A DNA stretch of 64,000 nucleotides from Acidovorax sp. A79 (GCF_041154505.1 NZ_AP028672.1:4814501-4878500); one strand, 5' to 3'. Counted from the stretch's first letter, positions 50,349-59,044 are shown. Notes: a model not told the origin generated them from the sequence alone. Numbers and translations: made by a program.

Positions 50349-52111
50349 TGAGTTTTGAACTGGACTTTGGCTACACCTCGCAGGCCGGGCGCAAGGCGTT
50401 GAACGAGGACTTCGCCGCGCTGGTGTCCGGGCAGGGGCGCGAGCGCGAGCGGGGTGCCATCGCCGCCATCGCCGATGGCGTGAGCACCGGCGGCAATGGC
50501 CGCGAGGCCGCCCAGACCACGGTCAACACGCTGGTGAACGACTACTTCGCCACGCCCGACACCTGGGATACCACGGTGGCGCTGGACCGCATCCTGTCCG
50601 CCCACAACGGCTGGCTCGCGTCCATGAACCGGCGCCGCCAGCCCGCGGTGGGGCTGACCACCGTGACCGCGCTGGTGCTGCGCGGCCAGTCGTACACGCT
50701 GGCCCATGTGGGCGACACGCGGGCCTACCTGCTGCGCGGCGGCCGGCTGCAGCAGCTGACCGCCGACCACGTGATGTCGCAGCACGACTTCGCCCACCAG
50801 CTCACCCGTGCCATGGGCCTGGATGACCATGTGGTGGTGGACTACAGCCAGGGCGAACTGCACAGCGGCGACCTGTTCGTGCTGCTCTCCGATGGCGTGC
50901 ACGGCAGCCTTCCCGTGCGCGAACTGCGCCAGCTGCTGCGCCAGGGCGGGCCGGCGCAGGCCCTGAGCGACGGGCTGGTGCAGGCCGCGCTGCGCCGAGG
51001 CAGCAGCGACAACGTGACCGCGCTGATCGTGCAGGTGCAGGGCGTTCTGGAGGCCACGCTGCAGGATGAATCCCGCCGTGCGCAGGACCTGCCCGTGCTG
51101 CCCCTGCTCAAGGTGGGCGACACCGTGGATGGCCTCACGGTGGCGGCCCTGGTGGCCGACAGTGGCATCCACCGCATCTACCAGGTGCGCGACGGGGCCA
51201 CGCAGCGGCTGTATGCCCTCAAGACCCTGCTGCCCGCGCGTGCCCACGACGCGCAGGAGCGCGCCACGCTGGCGCACGAGGCCTGGGTGGCGCGGCGCAT
51301 GCAGTCGGGCCAGGCCGCAGCCCATCTGGCGCGGCTCAACGACTGGCCATTGGGTGCCACCGGCACGGGCGACGGCGCGGGGGCCAGCGCGTTTTACCTG
51401 CTGTACGACTGGCATTCCGGCGACACGCTGGGGCAGCGCCTGCGCCACCGCCAGCACCTGGCCGTGGGGCAGGCCGTGACGGTGACCGTGCAGGCCGCGC
51501 GCGTGCTGGGCTGGCTGCACCGCCAGGGCGTGGTGCACCGCGACATCAAGCCCGACAACCTGCACCTGGGCGACGACGGCGTGCTGCGCGTGCTGGACCT
51601 GGGCGTGGCCCTCTCGGGCCGCGAGCCCGAGGCCACGCGCCGCCTGCACGCGGGCACCCCCAGCTACATGAACCCCGAGCAGTGGCCGGGCTACGAACGC
51701 AACGGCGATCCCGCCGGCCAGCTGCCCGACGCGGGCAGCGACCTGTTCGCGCTGGGTGTCACGCTGTACCAGCTGCTCAGCCACGGGCGCCTGCCCTATG
51801 GCGAGGTGGTGCAGTACCAGCTGGGCCGCTACCACCGCGACCCCGTGGCCCCCAGCCGCCACAACCCGGGCGTGCCCATCTGGCTCGACCAGATCGCCCT
51901 GAAGGCCGTGGCGCGCCACCGCGCGCAGCGCTTCGAGACGGCGGAGGAGCTGCTGCTGGCCCTGGAGCGCGGCGCGTCGCGGCCCCTGTCGGCCCCCGGC
52001 CCCCAGCCCCTGATGCAGCGCGATGCCACGGCCCTGTGGAAGATCGCGCTCGCGGTGAGCGTGCTGGTGAACCTGCTGCTGATCTACTGGCTGCTGTTCC
52101 TGCCCCGGTAG
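50348..52111 (+). CDS. Fused PP2C-type phosphatase and Ser/Thr protein kinase, membrane anchored
   Basis: 587 residues. N-terminal PP2C-like phosphatase (about 1-235) with ALNEDFAAL, AIADGVSTGGNG, HVGDTRAYLL (about 118) and SDNVTALI; then a Hanks-type kinase (about 255-545) with Lys in LYALKTL, catalytic HRDIKPDNLHL (about 397), DLG in place of DFG, and GTPSYMNPEQW. A single C-terminal helix (ALAVSVLVNLLLIYWLLFLP) anchors it with both domains in the cytoplasm. All catalytic residues are present. It lies between nirB (divergent) and narK (convergent). Start ATG 50348. Confidence 0.92.
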   Translation: MSFELDFGYTSQAGRKALNEDFAALVSGQGRERERGAIAAIADGVSTGGNGREAAQTTVNTLVNDYFATPDTWDTTVALDRILSAHNGWLASMNRRRQPAVGLTTVTALVLRGQSYTLAHVGDTRAYLLRGGRLQQLTADHVMSQHDFAHQLTRAMGLDDHVVVDYSQGELHSGDLFVLLSDGVHGSLPVRELRQLLRQGGPAQALSDGLVQAALRRGSSDNVTALIVQVQGVLEATLQDESRRAQDLPVLPLLKVGDTVDGLTVAALVADSGIHRIYQVRDGATQRLYALKTLLPARAHDAQERATLAHEAWVARRMQSGQAAAHLARLNDWPLGATGTGDGAGASAFYLLYDWHSGDTLGQRLRHRQHLAVGQAVTVTVQAARVLGWLHRQGVVHRDIKPDNLHLGDDGVLRVLDLGVALSGREPEATRRLHAGTPSYMNPEQWPGYERNGDPAGQLPDAGSDLFALGVTLYQLLSHGRLPYGEVVQYQLGRYHRDPVAPSRHNPGVPIWLDQIALKAVARHRAQRFETAEELLLALERGASRPLSAPGPQPLMQRDATALWKIALAVSVLVNLLLIYWLLFLPR

Positions 52112-52131
52112 GGGGCGGCAATGGTGGTTGA

Positions 52132-52190
52132 TTGCTATTGAAAACATAGCTGCTGGCGCTGATGGAGAAAGCGCCAGGGCCTGTTTTTCC
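52132..52190. repeat. Family I palindrome between kinase gene and narK
   Basis: GCTATTGAAAACATAGCTGC then TGGCGCTGATGGAGAAAGCGCCAGGGCC, with CTGGCGCT/AGCGCCAG pairing and a TTTTT shoulder. Confidence 0.75.
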
Positions 52191-52235
52191 TTCAAGGTAA
52201 CATCGCGGTGGTGCGCGGCCTCTGAAGCCGCCCCG

Positions 52236-52266
52236 GCCCCTGCGGGGATGCCGGGCAGGGGCTTTT
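52236..52266 (+). terminator. Rho-independent terminator after the kinase-phosphatase gene
   Basis: GCCCCTGC / GCAGGGGC stem with an 11-nt loop followed by TTTT. Confidence 0.75.
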
Positions 52267-52326
52267 CCTTTCGGGCGGCCCGTGCCCGCGCCTCCGTGGG
52301 CAGGCACAAGGCAAGGCCGCGACGCC

Positions 52327-53544
52327 TCAGGAGGAAGTCCTGGCCCGTCCGCCGCGTTCGGCCCAGGTCCGCGTCCAGCGGATCTGCATCACGCGCAGCA
52401 GCAGCAGCATGGCCAGCGCACACACCGCGATGCCCACGAAACCCCACAGGTAAGTGCCCGTGTACTGGCGCGAGATGCCCATGCCGTTGGGGATGAGGCC
52501 GCCGCCCAGCGCGCCGATCTCACCGATCATCGAGCCCGCCACCGCCGTGGTCAGCGGCCAGCGCAGCGGCACCAGCTGGAACAGTGCGCCATTGCCCGCG
52601 CCCAGCGCTGCAAAACACACCAGGAACAGCAGCATGGTGATGGGCAGCGAGTTCTCTGCCAGGCCACACAGCACCATGCTCACGGCCGTGATGGCCAGCA
52701 CGCCCGTCAGTGTGTTGACGCCGCCCCAGTGGTCCGACAGCCAGCCGCCGAACACGCGCAGGGCCGCGCCCAGAAAGGCCGCCATCATCGTGAGCTGGCC
52801 TGCCTGCACTTTGCTCACGCTGAACTGGTCGTAGAAGTAGCTGGGCAAAAAGGCGGTCAGGCCGATGAAGCCGCCAAACGTCACGGCGTAGATCAGGCTG
52901 AAGGCCCAGCCGTCCTTCTCGAACAGGCAGGCAATGTGTTCACGAAAGCTGCTGTGGGCCGCGAGGTCCGGGGGTTCCTTCGCGTAGACGGCCATCACCA
53001 GCGCGGGGATGGCCACGCTCACGGCGGCAAAGCCATACACGGCCTGCCAGCCGAACTTTTGCGCCAGCGCGGGGGCGAGCAGCGCGGCCACCGCCGTACC
53101 CACGTTGCCGGCGCCCACGATGCCCATGGCCAGGCCCTTGTAGCGCGGCGGAAACGAGCCCGAGCCCAGCGACAGCGCCACGCCAAAGCTGGCGCCCGCC
53201 ACGCCCAGCAGGATGCCCATGGCCAGCAGGTCGTTGTAGGTGTGCACGAACATGTAGCCAAAGCCCATGGCCAGGAAGATGCCGGCCATCTCGACCAGCG
53301 TGGCGTTCTTGCGGCCGATGTACTGCGCCAGGATGCCCAGCGGAAAACGCATGAGCGCGCCCGCGAAGATGGGGATGGACAGCATCATGCCCATCTGCGT
53401 GGGTGTGAGCTGGAAGGCCTCGCGGATGAACGGCGCCATGGCACCGTTGATCACCCAGATTGCGCACGAGAAACCGAAATACAGAAAGGACGACCACAGC
53501 GTGGGCGCGTGGCCGGACTTGAGGAACTCGCGAAATTGAAGCAT
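52327..53544 (-). CDS. narK: Nitrate/nitrite MFS transporter, NarK/NasA family
   Basis: 405-residue twelve-helix transporter. Nitrate-porter signatures: WSSFLYFGFSCAIWVINGAM near the N-terminus, FAGALMRFPLGILAQYIGRK (about 60), GVAGASFGVALSLGSGSFPP (about 116, the nitrate signature region) and FGGFIGLTAFLPSYFYDQF. It imports nitrate for the reductases in this window. Start MLQFREFLKSGH at ATG 53544. Its upstream region has the same sigma-54 plus two-hairpin attenuator plan as nirB, so the two transcripts should respond together. Confidence 0.95.
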   Translation of the reverse strand: MLQFREFLKSGHAPTLWSSFLYFGFSCAIWVINGAMAPFIREAFQLTPTQMGMMLSIPIFAGALMRFPLGILAQYIGRKNATLVEMAGIFLAMGFGYMFVHTYNDLLAMGILLGVAGASFGVALSLGSGSFPPRYKGLAMGIVGAGNVGTAVAALLAPALAQKFGWQAVYGFAAVSVAIPALVMAVYAKEPPDLAAHSSFREHIACLFEKDGWAFSLIYAVTFGGFIGLTAFLPSYFYDQFSVSKVQAGQLTMMAAFLGAALRVFGGWLSDHWGGVNTLTGVLAITAVSMVLCGLAENSLPITMLLFLVCFAALGAGNGALFQLVPLRWPLTTAVAGSMIGEIGALGGGLIPNGMGISRQYTGTYLWGFVGIAVCALAMLLLLRVMQIRWTRTWAERGGRARTSS

Positions 53545-53601
53545 GGCGATCTTGCGCAAAAGGGCCGTGGTGCCTGCCGCAAGCACACCCCAGCCGGGCA
53601 G

Positions 53602-53730
53602 AAAAACAAAAAGGCGCCTGCATGGACTGCTCGGGCTGTGTCCCAGCCTGTGCCTGCCCATGAAGACGCCAACGTCCTGTTCGCCCAATCCGCCGTTGCA
53701 CCGGGCTGACACGCGGCCCGCATTGGCCGC
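53602..53730 (-). promoter_or_regulatory. ANTAR-type antitermination leader of narK
   Basis: In transcript order: hairpin P1 GCGGCC-AATGCG-GGCCGC (53730-53713; loop A1, G4), a long linker, weaker hairpin P2 GGAC-GTTGGC-GTCT (53677-53664; G4 kept, position 1 is G), and a terminator with arms GGCGTC..CATGG and CCATG..GGCGCC followed by TTTTTGTTTTT (53612-53602). The 5' arm of the terminator overlaps P2. Organisation and the T-tract match the nirB leader. Confidence 0.78.
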
Positions 53731-53740
53731 AGGCTTCCTC

Positions 53741-53760
53741 AAGCAATGGCTGTGCCAAGC
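53741..53760 (-). promoter_or_regulatory. Sigma-54 promoter of narK
   Basis: TGGCACAGCCATTGC (53757-53743, minus strand) has consensus -24/-12 spacing; the predicted start near 53731 is at the first base of hairpin P1. Confidence 0.85.
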
Positions 53761-53833
53761 CGGTGCATTGCCAAAGCGCAAAAGGAACCCAGCCCGGGCG
53801 CCGTCATGCGCCAGCGTTCGCTGCGGCCGGGAT

Positions 53834-53875
53834 GGGTGCCCGGCCGGCGGGGTGCCCGGCCGGCGGGGTGCCTGG
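53834..53875. repeat. 16-bp tandem repeat upstream of narK
   Basis: GGGTGCCCGGCCGGCG occurs at 53834-53849 and 53850-53865, followed by a partial third unit GGGTGCCTGG. Confidence 0.85.
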
Positions 53876-53890
53876 AATGGTGCAGCGCAA

Positions 53891-53931
53891 CGCACCAACC
53901 CGGTGTGGGCGCGATGCACCTGTTTGGGGAT
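53891..53931. promoter_or_regulatory. Two NtrC-like enhancer boxes upstream of narK
   Basis: CGCACCAACCCGGTGTG (53891-53907) and TGCACCTGTTTGGGGAT (53915-53931). Centres are 24 bp apart and about 168 and 192 bp from the predicted narK start, the same spacing of boxes as at nirB. Confidence 0.55.
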
Positions 53932-54077
53932 TTTTGGCGCGACACGGCCCGAATTTGTTTCAGGATTGCAAGTTCCTGGATTAGCATGGTTTGCATCCGT
54001 GCCTGGCGTGTCTTGTGATGCCAGGGGGCGGTGGACCGAGCAACGGCCTATTCCCATTCTTTGATGAGGGACCAACC

Positions 54078-55739
54078 ATGCGCGTCAATCTGCCCGTCAG
54101 CACCCAGGAATATGCGTTTCCCGCCGGCCAGACCCTGGTGTCCACCACCGATCTCAAGGGGCGCATCCTGTACTGCAACCCGATGTTCATCGAGGTCAGC
54201 GGGTACGAAAAGGAAGAACTCCTGGGCCAGCCCCACAACATGATCCGGCACCCGGACATGCCCGAGGAGGCGTTTCGCGACATGTGGGACACCATCGCCA
54301 GCGGCGCACCCTGGTCGGCGGCGGTCAAGAACCGGCGCAAGGACGGCTCTTTCTACTGGGTGATGGCCAACGTGACGCCGCTGATGCAGGGCGACCAGCC
54401 CACGGGCTATATGTCGGTGCGCACCGAGGCCACGCGCGAAGAGATCCAGGCGGCCGACCGGCTGTACCGGCAGATGCAGGCCGAGAAGCAGGCCGGCACG
54501 TCCGTGCACGTGCTGCGCGCGGGCCAGCTGGTGAAGAACACGTCCTGGGGCCGCGTCGCCGGCTGGGTGCGCCTGGGGCCCCTGGGCAAGATGATGCTCT
54601 GCACGCTGCTGCTGGTGCTCGCCTCGTTCGGGGCCGCATGGCTGGGCGGGCATGCGGTGACGCTCGCGTCCGGGGTGGCGTGGGTGGCCGTGGCGCTGCT
54701 GGCGCTGGCCATGGCGGCCTACCTGCACAAGGTCACGGTCGCGCCGCTGGCGCAGATGCTGCGATGGGCCAACCGCATGGCGGCAGGCGACCTGACGCAG
54801 AAGATCAGCGCCACGCGCAGCGACACGGTGGGCGACCTGCAGAAGGCGCTGGCGCAGCTCAACGTGAACCTGCTGTCCATCGTGCGCGACGCGCGCCAGG
54901 AGAGCGAGCACATGCAGGTCTCCACCCGCGAGATCGCGCAGGGCAACCAGGACCTGTCGGCGCGCACCGAGGCGCAGGCCGGCAACCTGCAGCAGACGGC
55001 CGCGTCGATGGAGGAGATCACCGGCACCGTCAAGCAAACCGCCGAGTCGGCGCGCCAGGCCACGGTGCTGGCCACGCAGGCCACCGGGGTGGCCGAGCGC
55101 AGCAGCGAGGCCGTGGATGGCGTGGCCAGCACGATGAAGCAGATCCAGGCCGCGTCGGGCCGCATCAGCGAGATCACGCAGCTCATCGACTCCATCGCGT
55201 TCCAGACCAACATCCTGGCGCTCAACGCGGCCGTGGAGGCCGCGCGCGCGGGCGAGCAGGGGCGGGGGTTCGCGGTGGTGGCGTCGGAGGTGCGCAGCCT
55301 GTCGCACCGCACGCAGTCCGCCGCCAAGGAAATCCGCCAGCTGATCGACGACTCCGCCACCAAGGTGAGCGAGGGCCATGAAAAAACCGACGCCGCGCAG
55401 AAGACCATGGCCGAATCGCTGGAGCTGGTGCGCAGGGTGAACACGCTGATCGGCGAGATCCACAGCGCGTCCAACGAACAGCTCAGCGGCATCTCGCAGG
55501 TGAACTCGGCGGTGGCCCAGCTCGACACCATCACGCAGCAGAACGCCGCGCTGGTGGAGGAGAACGCCGCGTCGGCCATGCAGCTCAACGGCCAGGCCCA
55601 GACCATGACCGAAACGGTGCAGGTGTTCCGCATCGATGCCTCGGCGCCCGCGCAGACGCGCGATGCGGTGGCGCTGCGCAAGGAGATGAAGGGCGGCCAG
55701 GCGGCAAAGTCTTCCAGCCGCGCGCTGGCGCCCGTCTGA
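54078..55739 (+). CDS. Aer-like methyl-accepting chemotaxis protein with N-terminal PAS
   Basis: 553 residues. Cytoplasmic PAS domain (about 20-120: [39 protein letters not shown]) as in Aer redox/oxygen receptors, two membrane helices (about 172-215), HAMP (about 216-270), and the MCP signalling domain with the conserved hairpin [20 protein letters not shown] (about 375-394). No periplasmic ligand domain. It is divergent from narK and shares the control region with it. Start ATG 54078 ([12 protein letters not shown]). Confidence 0.93.
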   Translation: MRVNLPVSTQEYAFPAGQTLVSTTDLKGRILYCNPMFIEVSGYEKEELLGQPHNMIRHPDMPEEAFRDMWDTIASGAPWSAAVKNRRKDGSFYWVMANVTPLMQGDQPTGYMSVRTEATREEIQAADRLYRQMQAEKQAGTSVHVLRAGQLVKNTSWGRVAGWVRLGPLGKMMLCTLLLVLASFGAAWLGGHAVTLASGVAWVAVALLALAMAAYLHKVTVAPLAQMLRWANRMAAGDLTQKISATRSDTVGDLQKALAQLNVNLLSIVRDARQESEHMQVSTREIAQGNQDLSARTEAQAGNLQQTAASMEEITGTVKQTAESARQATVLATQATGVAERSSEAVDGVASTMKQIQAASGRISEITQLIDSIAFQTNILALNAAVEAARAGEQGRGFAVVASEVRSLSHRTQSAAKEIRQLIDDSATKVSEGHEKTDAAQKTMAESLELVRRVNTLIGEIHSASNEQLSGISQVNSAVAQLDTITQQNAALVEENAASAMQLNGQAQTMTETVQVFRIDASAPAQTRDAVALRKEMKGGQAAKSSSRALAPV

Positions 55740-56198
55740 CAGGCGCCGGGCGGCCGGTTGCGTGGGCGGCGGCCCGCGGCCTCGCGGGACATGGGTTCTT
55801 GCACGCCCGCCCTCCGCCGGTAGGGTGGCCGCGGCCGGCGGTGTGCGGTAGCCTTCGCGGCCAGGGCAGGGCGCGGGTGCCTGCCTGCTGATGGAGACCA
55901 TGGCACTTTCAACCACCGAACGATTCATCGCGACCTGCCTGCATGGCTGCGTGCGCGCCTGCTGCAAGAGAACGCAGGCACCGTTGTGCGGCGCAGGGCG
56001 GGGGCCTGGTGCAGCCGTACCTCCATCGGCCCGTGGCCGGGGGCTGGAGTGCGTCGGCAAACTGGGCAGCCGCCCTGTGCGGGCTGGTGCGCTGAAGGCG
56101 TGGCCAAGCGGCACGCCGCTGTTGCCGTACCAGGACGCGCGGGTGTCCGTGGCACGCCACGCCGGTGCATAGTGCGCACATCACAGGAGTCGATCCCT
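55740..56198. other. Gap of 459 bp with no supported gene
   Basis: GC-rich sequence between the chemoreceptor and DUF2199 genes. An open frame at 55891-56172 has Cys/Arg/Gly-rich composition and no family resemblance, so I do not call it. No hairpin with a T-run was seen. Confidence 0.5.
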
Positions 56199-56684
56199 AT
56201 GGCATACACCTGCGCGAGCTGCGGCAAGGACCACGATGAACTCTCGCCCTACATGATGTGGCGGCTGCCGGACCCGGCCCTCGAGCGTGAGCATGAACTC
56301 GTGTTCGACGACGACTTCACCTGCCGCATCGGCGACGAGCAGTACTTCATCAGCTGTGAGCTGGAAGTCCCGTTCAAGGCCGATGACCTCAAGCCGCTGG
56401 GTTTCATCTGCTGGGCCCGCGTGGACCGCGAAACATACGACCGCTACCGCGGCTATCGCGAGCACGAGGACACGCTGGCGGAATACGCCGAACTGGTGCC
56501 GGGCACGTTGGCCAATCCCATCCCCTGCGTGCCCGGCTCCTCTGGCACGGCCGTGGGCCTCAAGGTGCTGGCCGGCGACCCCACGCCCTACATTCGCTGG
56601 GTGGATCCTGGCTCGGCCGTGGCGCACCTTCTGGCCCGGGGCGCAACGGTCGGGTATTGGCACGAGGCCATGGGCGCGGGCTGA
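56199..56684 (+). CDS. DUF2199 domain-containing protein
   Basis: 161 residues starting MAYTCASCGKDHDELSPYMM; the CxxC near the N-terminus with the following PDPALEREHELVFDDDFTCR and ISCELEVPF (about 55) marks the DUF2199 family. No signal peptide or membrane segment. Function unknown; the CxxCGK motif could bind zinc. Start at ATG 56199, about 9 nt after AGGAG. Single gene. Confidence 0.85.
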   Translation: MAYTCASCGKDHDELSPYMMWRLPDPALEREHELVFDDDFTCRIGDEQYFISCELEVPFKADDLKPLGFICWARVDRETYDRYRGYREHEDTLAEYAELVPGTLANPIPCVPGSSGTAVGLKVLAGDPTPYIRWVDPGSAVAHLLARGATVGYWHEAMGAG

Positions 56685-56720
56685 GGATGTGGGCTGGGGG
56701 CGCGGCGGGGTCCTTGGTGA

Positions 56721-56779
56721 AATCAAAAACCATAGCGGCTAGCGCTTTGTGCATGAGGGCTGGAGGCCAAAAAGGCTAG
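56721..56779. repeat. Family I palindrome, degenerate copy
   Basis: AAAAACCATAGCGGCTAGCG then CTTTGTGCATGAGGGCTGGAGGCC keeps the left half (ATAGC.GCTAGCGCTT) and the GGAGGCCAAAAA shoulder also seen in trmJ. Lies between converging genes. Confidence 0.6.
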
Positions 56780-56816
56780 AAATCCAGGGTTTCCGGCCCC
56801 TGTGCTGCTCCTCCCT

Positions 56817-57842
56817 TCAGGTGCTCCCCCGCACGGTCAACTCAAAGCCCAGGTCGACCGAGTTCCGCTCGGGCGCCTCGCCGCGCATCAGCGCGAGCAG
56901 CATGCGCGCACTGGCCTCGCCGATGGCCGAGCGTGGCGTGCGCACCGTGGTCAGCGGCGGCAGCATCTGGTCGCTGCCGGCCAGGTCGTTGAAGCCCGCG
57001 ATGGCGACCTGGCCGGGCACCTGCAGGCCCAGCCGCTGCGCTGCCAGCAGGCCGCCCTGCGCCAGGTCGTCGTTGCAGAAGAACACGGCATCGACGCCCG
57101 GGCGGGTGCGCAGCAGTTCCTCCAGCAGTTCTCCGCCCAGCCGCATGGACGAGGGCTGGGGGCTGAGCAGTTCCAGCTTCGGGTCGTACAGGCCCGCTTC
57201 CTTCAGGCAGCGGCGGTAGCCTTCGGCGCGCTGCATGGTGCGGGGGTCGAGCTGGGCCGCGACAAACGCCACGCGGCGACGGCCCCGGGCCAGGAGATGG
57301 GCCGTCATGCCGTGGCCCCCGTCCTGCTGCGAAAAGCCCACGCAGTACACGCCGGGCGCGGAGGTCATCTCCATCAGGTGCACGCACGGCACGCCACTGG
57401 CGGCGATCATCTGGCGCGATGCCTCGGTGCGGTCGAAGCCGGTGACCAGCAGCCCCGCCGGGCGGTGGGCCAGGTAGGTGCGCAGCAGCTGCTCTTCTTC
57501 CTGCGGGTCGTAGTGGGTCACGCCGATCAGCGCCTGGTAGCCGTGGGGAAACAGCGCGCGGTGCACGGCCTCCAGCACGTCGACGAACAGGGCGTTGGAC
57601 AGCAGGGGCACGAGCACGGGCACCTGCACGCTGCGCTGGGAGGCGAGGGCCCTGGCGGCGGGGTCGGGCACGTAGCCCAGCCGCTGGGCGGCGTCTTTCA
57701 CGCGCTGCACCAGTTCCTGCGCCACGCCGCGCTCGCCGCGCAGCGCGCGGGAGGCGGTGATGGGGCTGACCTCGGCGGCCTGGGCCACGTCGCTCAGTGT
57801 CATGCGGCCGCTGGAGCGGCGCCTTGTCTCGGGTTTGCTCAA
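56817..57842 (-). CDS. LacI family repressor of the gluconate locus (GntR/IdnR-like)
   Basis: 341 residues: LacI HTH (about 15-35, TLSDVAQAAEVSPITASRAL), hinge with YVPDPAARALASQRS, and a periplasmic-binding-type effector domain. It is divergent from gntK, and by analogy represses it, releasing on gluconate or its phosphate. The best start is TTG 57842 (MSKPETRRRSSGR), with AAGGG about 9 nt before; ATG 57803 (MTLSDVAQ) has no Shine-Dalgarno. The start overlaps a perfect palindrome AAGGGTTAACCCTT. Confidence 0.9.
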   Translation of the reverse strand: MSKPETRRRSSGRMTLSDVAQAAEVSPITASRALRGERGVAQELVQRVKDAAQRLGYVPDPAARALASQRSVQVPVLVPLLSNALFVDVLEAVHRALFPHGYQALIGVTHYDPQEEEQLLRTYLAHRPAGLLVTGFDRTEASRQMIAASGVPCVHLMEMTSAPGVYCVGFSQQDGGHGMTAHLLARGRRRVAFVAAQLDPRTMQRAEGYRRCLKEAGLYDPKLELLSPQPSSMRLGGELLEELLRTRPGVDAVFFCNDDLAQGGLLAAQRLGLQVPGQVAIAGFNDLAGSDQMLPPLTTVRTPRSAIGEASARMLLALMRGEAPERNSVDLGFELTVRGST

Positions 57843-58010
57843 GGGTTAACCCTTATTGGGGTGCGGATCGATGTGGTTAGGATAGCGCTGTCCAAACGAT
57901 GGGACAAGGCATTGAGGCCCATTTTGGACGAAGTTGCAAAAGTTGCCACGGTTATTGCGGCATCCAGCCAGGGTGCCTTTTTTATGGATCAATTGGATAG
58001 CGCTACCAAC
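57841..58010. promoter_or_regulatory. LacI-type operators between regulator and gntK
   Basis: GGATAGCGCTGTCC (57880-57893), a good palindrome centred on AGCGCT, and the related GGATAGCGCTACCA (57995-58008), directly before the gntK ATG. The palindrome AAGGGTTAACCCTT covers the regulator's start at 57841-57854. The pair of sites suggests looping or roadblock repression. Confidence 0.65.
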
Positions 58011-58532
58011 ATGAGTGTTTTGCCGTCAACGGTTTTTCTTGTGGTCATGGGCGTGGCGGGGTGCGGCAAGTCGAGCCTGGGCTCGGCCCTGGCGCAAGCC
58101 GAGGGCCTGCCGCTGATCGAGGGAGACGACCACCACAGCCCGGCGAGCCGTGAAAAGATGCGCCAGGGCATCGCGCTGACCGATGCAGACCGCGAGGGGT
58201 GGCTCGCCACGCTCGGGCAGCTGCTGCAGGCGCAGCCCCATGGCGCGGTCCTGACGTGCTCCGCGCTCAAGAAGTCCTACCGGGACCGCCTGCGCGATGC
58301 CTGCCCGGGGCTGCGGTTCGTTTTCCTGGAGATCGACCGTGCCAGCGCGGGCCAGCGCGTGGCCGACCGTGCCGGGACCCATTTCTTTTCCAGCGCGCTG
58401 GTGGACAGCCAGTTCGCCACGCTCGAGTCGCCCGTGGGCGAGGCGGGTGTGCTGCGGCTGGATGCACTGGCCGCCCTGGCCGTTCTTCAACAGCAGGCCT
58501 CGGCCTGGATCGCCGCCACGGAGGCCGCATGA
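58011..58532 (+). CDS. gntK: Gluconokinase
   Basis: 173-residue GntK-type kinase phosphorylating gluconate to 6-phosphogluconate. P-loop MGVAGCGKSSLG (about 13-24), substrate region EGDDHHSPASREKMRQGIAL (about 38-57), LTCSALKKSYRDRLR (about 82-96) and SQFATLESP (about 140). Start MSVLPSTVFLVVMG at ATG 58011, just after the second operator; an upstream in-frame ATG at 57984 is less likely. Its stop overlaps the TRAP small permease start. Confidence 0.94.
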   Translation: MSVLPSTVFLVVMGVAGCGKSSLGSALAQAEGLPLIEGDDHHSPASREKMRQGIALTDADREGWLATLGQLLQAQPHGAVLTCSALKKSYRDRLRDACPGLRFVFLEIDRASAGQRVADRAGTHFFSSALVDSQFATLESPVGEAGVLRLDALAALAVLQQQASAWIAATEAA

Positions 58533-59044
58533 CCACCCCGGAAGACTCCACCCCCGTGCGGCCCAGCCGGTACGTCGCCGCCTCCCAGGTGCTCATGGCC
58601 GCCTGCCTGGCCGTGATGGCGGTGGCCGTGTTCGTGAATGTGGTGCTGCGCTACGGCTTTGGTAGTGGCGTCGTGGCGAGCGAAGAACTCTCGCGCCTGC
58701 TTTTCGTGTGGATGGTCTTCATTGGCGCCGCGGCGGCCTACCCCGCCGGCGAGCACATGGCCTTCACCAGCCTGGCGGGCCTGCTCGCCAAGCGTCCCCT
58801 GGCATTTGGCGCGCTCACGGCGTTGATCCGGCTGCTGGTGATCGCGGCCTGCGCGATGCTGGCCTGGGGCGCCTGGCACCAGGTGATCGTCGGCATGGAC
58901 AGCCATTCCGTGGTGCTGGGCTACCCGGCGGCCCTGTTGCCGCTGCCCGCCTTTCTGTGCGCTGTCGCCATCGGCGTCATGGCGCTGATCGAATTGATTC
59001 AACGCAAGCCGCTGGACCTGGGTCACGGCGCCGAGGTGGAGTAA
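58529..59044 (+). CDS. TRAP transporter small permease (DctQ type)
   Basis: 171 residues, four predicted membrane helices, with the DctQ signature ASEELSRLLFVWMVFIGAAA (about 51-70). It joins the large permease and the binding protein to import a carboxylate with sodium. ATGA overlap with gntK shows the transporter belongs to the gluconate locus, so the substrate is probably gluconate or a related sugar acid (inference). Confidence 0.93.
   Translation: MTTPEDSTPVRPSRYVAASQVLMAACLAVMAVAVFVNVVLRYGFGSGVVASEELSRLLFVWMVFIGAAAAYPAGEHMAFTSLAGLLAKRPLAFGALTALIRLLVIAACAMLAWGAWHQVIVGMDSHSVVLGYPAALLPLPAFLCAVAIGVMALIELIQRKPLDLGHGAEVE

Noticed and set aside
55891..56172. A 93-codon frame with a possible Shine-Dalgarno (TGGAGACC) before an internal ATG
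   Set aside because: Cys/Arg/Gly-rich composition, no hydrophobic core or family pattern; not strong enough to call a gene.
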